Below are positions 62,101-64,000 of a stretch of 64,000 nucleotides of DNA, in pieces (the stretch's first letter is position 1; each line of letters starts with the position of its first letter). The stretch is taken from the NCBI RefSeq assembly GCF_035277725.1, contig NZ_DATEJY010000106.1, forward strand, positions 1 through 64,000, read 5' to 3'. Source of the DNA: Dyella_B sp035277725. GTDB lineage: Bacteria; Pseudomonadota; Gammaproteobacteria; Xanthomonadales; Rhodanobacteraceae. The notes beneath the pieces are model-generated. The model was not told the DNA's origin. It saw only the letters and a list, made by a program, of their open reading frames with translations, and did no database searches. Both the position numbers and the translations under genes were made by a program.

Positions 62101-64000
62101 GCACGAGCGCCAGCAACGAGGACAACAGCGGCAAGGTGAACAGCAAGGCCAGCACCGCGATGGTCCAGATGATCGGCTGCGCCAAACCGATCCAGGCGAT
62201 CAGCAGCAAGGCGACGAACGAAGGCGGCACCAGGTTGCGCCGAAGATTGTCGAAAATCTTCCAGCGCGACAGGCCATCCAGCGTGTTTTTCACGCGCACG
62301 CCTTGTGCATTGGGTACGCGCGGCAAGATCCATGGCAGCACCTGCCAGTCGCCGCGCACCCAGCGATGGCGGCGCTGGTAATCGCCGACGTAACTGGCGG
62401 GATATTCCTCATACAGCGGCACGTCGCTGAGCAAGCCCGAACGCGCATAGCAGCCTTCGATCAGGTCGTGGCTGAGAATGGTGTTATCGGGAAAACGGTT
62501 GTCCAGCGACTGCGCAATGGCTTGCACATCGTAGATGCCCTTGCCGATGAAAGAACCTTCCCCGAACAAGTCCTGATAGACATCCGACACCATGCGCGTG
62601 TACGGATCAATGCCGACGTCGCTGCCAAACAGCATGGCGTAGCGCGACCGTCCGCTGCTGGGCAGGCTGATGCCAAGCCGCGGCTGCAGAATGCCGTGGC
62701 CACGCAGCATGCGGCCCGTGGCTGCGTCGTAAACCGGCTGGTTGAGCGGGTGCGCCATCACGCTGGACAACGCCTGCGCGGCATCGCGTGGCAGCTGCGT
62801 ATCCGCATCCAGCGTGATCACGTAGCGAATGCCACGCAGCGATTCCAGCGGTCCCACGGTAAGCAAAAACGCTTCGGCGTTGCCGGTACGCAACAGATGA
62901 TTGAGATCGTTGAGCTTGCCGCGCTTGCGTTCGTAACCCATCCACACGTTGTCTGCGGCATTGAAACGGCGCGGACGATGCAGCAAAAAGAAACGATCGC
63001 CGGAACCGGGCGCGTACTTGGCGTTCAATGCTTGGACATGTTGCCGCGCAAGACGCAGGATGGACTGGTCGTTTTCCAGCCATTCCTCTTCGGCATCCTT
63101 GAAATCGCTGAGCAAGGCGAAGTGCACGTTCTGGTCGCGGTTGGCGAGGAAGTGCACTTCCAGCGCCTCGATCATGTCTTCCACATCCTGCGCGCTGCCC
63201 AGCAAGGCCGGCACCGCCACCAGCGTGCGCGCGGCAGGCGGCACGCCGAGCGTGTAATCCATGCGCGGCAACATGCTCGGCGAGGTGGTGACGGTGACGA
63301 TCCAGTTCACCAATCCCAGCGCAAATTGGCTGGCAGCAAGCACCGCCGGGATGGCGACCAGCGCCAACGCCCAATCCGGAAACCGACTGATGCCGGCGGC
63401 ACGCACGATGGGCGCGGCCAACAACAGCGTCAGCAACACCATCATCCCCAGGTACAACAGCAGCGCATGACGCAACAAGGCGCGCCGCAGGTTCGCCCAC
63501 GCGTGATAGCGATAGCCGGCCTTCTTCTCCAGCGCCGGGAGGCCCTCATCAATCAGGTAATAACCCACGTGTGCGCCGATGCCGGTGACCGCATGTTCCG
63601 TCGCATGGGTCGTCGCCAGTTCGATGGCATGCTGGGCGATCTCGCCTTCGGTCAAACGGCTGGAACGCGCCAGCCGTTCGATGACGTGGCGATATTGATC
63701 GCGCGTGGCGAAATCCATATGCGGATGCACGCCGGCCGGATCTTTCTGCAGCGTCTGTTCGACGGTGCTCAGACGCTCCACGAACGCATGCCAGTCGATC
63801 GCCGAAAGATGGCGCAGGCTGCCGATGCTGTTGCCGACGGAAACCTGGTTGGCCGCCTGCTCCTGCGCTTCGCGCTGCAACTCGTGCTCGATGCTGGAGC
63901 CGGTTTCGGCCAGGCGCTGCTCCACCCAGGTCAACGGCATCGCCAGCACCGGGCTCTGCCCCTGCAGGCGGCGCGCGAGCTCCGCCACGAAGGCGCTGGT
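56114..64000 (-). CDS. ndvB: Cyclic beta-1,2-glucan synthase (NdvB/ChvB type), 5' end missing
   Basis: 2628 residues are visible and the gene runs off the right edge; ChvB/NdvB proteins are about 2800. Order in the visible part: N-terminal helical part; membrane helices; a GT84 domain with VITLDADTQLPRDAAQ and the QRRHRWVRGDWQ segment; more membrane helices; then two large carbohydrate-binding/GH94-like regions. The last contains GTGDWNDGMNKVGEKG, where GH94 enzymes keep the catalytic Asp. The enzyme builds a protein-linked beta-1,2-glucan, cyclises it and sets chain length by phosphorolysis. The product goes to the periplasm, with roles in osmoadaptation and host interaction. It is followed by HAD and pgm genes on the same strand. 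Confidence 0.95.
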   Translation of the reverse strand, partial: TSAFVAELARRLQGQSPVLAMPLTWVEQRLAETGSSIEHELQREAQEQAANQVSVGNSIGSLRHLSAIDWHAFVERLSTVEQTLQKDPAGVHPHMDFATRDQYRHVIERLARSSRLTEGEIAQHAIELATTHATEHAVTGIGAHVGYYLIDEGLPALEKKAGYRYHAWANLRRALLRHALLLYLGMMVLLTLLLAAPIVRAAGISRFPDWALALVAIPAVLAASQFALGLVNWIVTVTTSPSMLPRMDYTLGVPPAARTLVAVPALLGSAQDVEDMIEALEVHFLANRDQNVHFALLSDFKDAEEEWLENDQSILRLARQHVQALNAKYAPGSGDRFFLLHRPRRFNAADNVWMGYERKRGKLNDLNHLLRTGNAEAFLLTVGPLESLRGIRYVITLDADTQLPRDAAQALSSVMAHPLNQPVYDAATGRMLRGHGILQPRLGISLPSSGRSRYAMLFGSDVGIDPYTRMVSDVYQDLFGEGSFIGKGIYDVQAIAQSLDNRFPDNTILSHDLIEGCYARSGLLSDVPLYEEYPASYVGDYQRRHRWVRGDWQVLPWILPRVPNAQGVRVKNTLDGLSRWKIFDNLRRNLVPPSFVALLLIAWIGLAQPIIWTIAVLALLFTLPLLSSLLALVQKQEDIALTSHLKSALSPAGQHLARALFNLATLPHEAYYTLDAIARTRWRMLVSRRNLLQWRTSRDVAQEGTQSTARTYRMMWINPVLAVAGAAAVWSRQPLALAPAVPILLLWFIGPVVVRWSSERRKEVAFAPSRRQRRFLRALSRRIWAFFETYVGAEDNWLPPDNVQEVPATVVAHRTSPTNIGLSLLSCLAAYDFGYVTAGRMLERVAKTVQTLQGMSRYRGHLYNWYDTVTLQPLAPNYVSSVDSGNLAAHLLVLRPGLLALFDEPVFHPRLLEGLRDTLTLMRDAMPDGHADAAVSSLRQLLRDHVQQPSASLDRVLVHLVDLQMRFDNLGTAVPRDDAGEAPFWYQRLREQLADIRREVDQVSAWIAHLPEQEGIPSLRQVLLASGTNGDSDAASPKARRDEILRLASTISELATMDFRFLFDPRKKLLSIGYNVDERRLDASCYDLLASEARLASYLAIAQGQLPQDSWFALGRLLTSAGGKPVLLSWSGSMFEYLMPMLVMPTYEGTLLDQTCRAAVQRQIEYGQQTGVPWGVSESGYNTVDVHMNYQYRAFGVPGLGLKRGLGEDVVIAPYASVMALMVAPSEAYTNLERLAAEGRRGRFGFYEAVDYTPARVPHGQSAVTVSSFMAHHQGMSLLSLAYLLLDQPMQKRFDNDPQFRAVSLLLQERVPKNATEYLQSIGFETWQTGMATADHPLRVFTDPNMPRPAVQLLSNGRYHVMMSSAGGGYSRCRDLSVHRWHEDITRDNWGQFCYLRDVETGEYWSTTYQPTLAKPDHYEAIFSDARAEFRVRKHHYDAHTEIVVSPEDDIELRRVRLTNRGRRPRTIEITTFAELVIAPPMADASHPAFSNLFVQTEWVATTQALIGTRRPRANDERVPWMCHVMAVHDATIDAISYETDRAKFIGRGRNIMRPQALSKLISNTQLSNTVGSVLDPIVSIRVRITLPPEASATVDVVTGVAENRDACLHLADKYRDRHLADRVFDLAWTHSQVLLQQLNATHADARLYERMAASILYANTLLRAETSVLLANRRGQSGLWGQAISGDLPIVLLRIGDIANIELVRQLVQAHAYWRMKGLTVDLVIWNEDQAGYRQELQDLILGLIASSVEASLIDRPGGIFLRPSQQLSVEDRVLVQSVARIVLHDSRGTLVEQIERRRVESQLPALVVSRPGGAEPGAIEDSTQALFDTLQLSNRYGGFSPDLSEYVIIQRPGRHTPAPWANVLANPDFGCVVSEAGSAYTWAENSHEYRLTPWHNDPVSDSCGEALYVRDEETGRYWSPTPLPHRGKGAYVTRHGFGYSVFEHVEDGIHTELWMYVALHASVKFWVLRVHNLSGRTRRLSATGYVEWVLGDMRNKYAMHTVSESDPVTGALLARNAYNTEFPGRVAFFDTDAFTRSVTCDRMEFMGRNGHPRAPSAMSRVGLSGRIGAGLDPCAAIQVPFELGKDETREVIFRLGAAHDAKSASDLAHRHRGSNAAMSALEEVRMHWRWTLGRVQVKTPDVAVNALANGWLMYQVIAARFWGRSGYYQSGGAFGFRDQLQDSMAMVHASGYSARQHLLLCAAHQFVEGDVQHWWHPPSDRGVRTHCSDDYLWLPLAVSRYVHTTHDTGVMDERIGFIEGRPVRPEEESYYDLPLRSQQSATLYEHCVQAIERGIKARGPHGLPLIGTGDWNDGMNKVGEKGTGESVWLGFFMYQVLTSFAETARRHDDEAYARRCEEEARKLADALNEHAWDGEWYRRAYFDDGTPLGSKQNEECRIDSIAQSWSVLSGAAPMERRRQALESLDKHLVKRDAGIIQLLDPPFDRSPLDPGYIKGYVPGVRENGGQYTHAAIWATMAFAAMGDARRAWDMLHMISPISHGSGERIDVYKVEPYVVAADVYYGGVHDGRGGWTWYTGSAGWMYRLIVESLLGLRVEGESLYIDPVLPPDWPDYRLSYRHRETDYQIVVHAAQGRAEPRRILFNGKPVEGDRLTLIDDGGEHQVDVYL

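Overview
The window is GC-rich chromosomal DNA from a gammaproteobacterium. It most resembles Xanthomonadales, family Rhodanobacteraceae (Dyella/Luteibacter/Rhodanobacter type). This placement is an inference from gene content (NodT-type outer-membrane factors, TonB receptors, a ChvB-size cyclic glucan synthase, a Clp/CRP-type site) and from many dispersed palindromic repeats with GTAG heads. Nothing marks a plasmid or prophage. I saw no tRNA, rRNA, CRISPR array or intact transposase gene.

Left part (1-11 kb): the 5' end of a GFA-domain protein; a membrane diguanylate cyclase lacking the usual inhibitory site; a HigBA-type toxin-antitoxin pair; the glutathione-dependent formaldehyde pair frmA-fghA; three secreted proteins (an EreA/ChaN-like protein, a nucleotide pyrophosphatase/phosphodiesterase and a GH16 glucanase); and an ArnT/GT39-type membrane glycosyltransferase.

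11-19.4 kb: a molybdenum hydroxylase module. A three-gene operon encodes a [2Fe-2S] subunit, a Tat-exported molybdopterin subunit and a tri-haem cytochrome c, all coupled by ATGA overlaps. The maturation genes xdhC and mocA lie nearby on the other strand, with an AraC regulator and a DUF1501 protein. 19.6-21.7 kb: acetate transporter satP and a DcaP-like porin. 21.8-24.1 kb: a CadC-like winged-helix/TPR regulator. 24.3-29.7 kb: a complete MarR-controlled efflux operon (MarR, FUSC, DUF1656, HlyD, NodT).

30-42 kb: a secreted protein with two Cache-like repeats and a beta-propeller beside a large TonB receptor; an OmpR/sensor-kinase pair facing an MFS transporter gene; and a luciferase-like oxidoreductase. 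The MFS/oxidoreductase junction has been tandemly duplicated.

41-64 kb is a polysaccharide region and the most interesting part. An N4-receptor-type operon (wecB-nfrB-nfrA-DUF4434) encodes a UDP-ManNAc-forming epimerase, a GT2 synthase with two C-terminal MshEN-type (c-di-GMP binding) motifs, a TPR/beta-barrel exporter and a TIM-barrel protein. It is flanked by a secreted clan GH-A-type glycosidase and a secreted DUF2334 deacetylase-like protein. The glycosidase gene has a perfect CRP/Clp site and a strongly structured 5' leader upstream. Beyond lie a JmjC-like cupin, a Lys/Arg-rich protein, and a glucan operon running cyclic beta-1,2-glucan synthase (cut by the right edge), HAD phosphatase, phosphoglucomutase. 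The shared thread of synthase, exporter, trimming enzymes, diguanylate cyclase and Clp site suggests c-di-GMP-tuned export of a ManNAc-type glycan.
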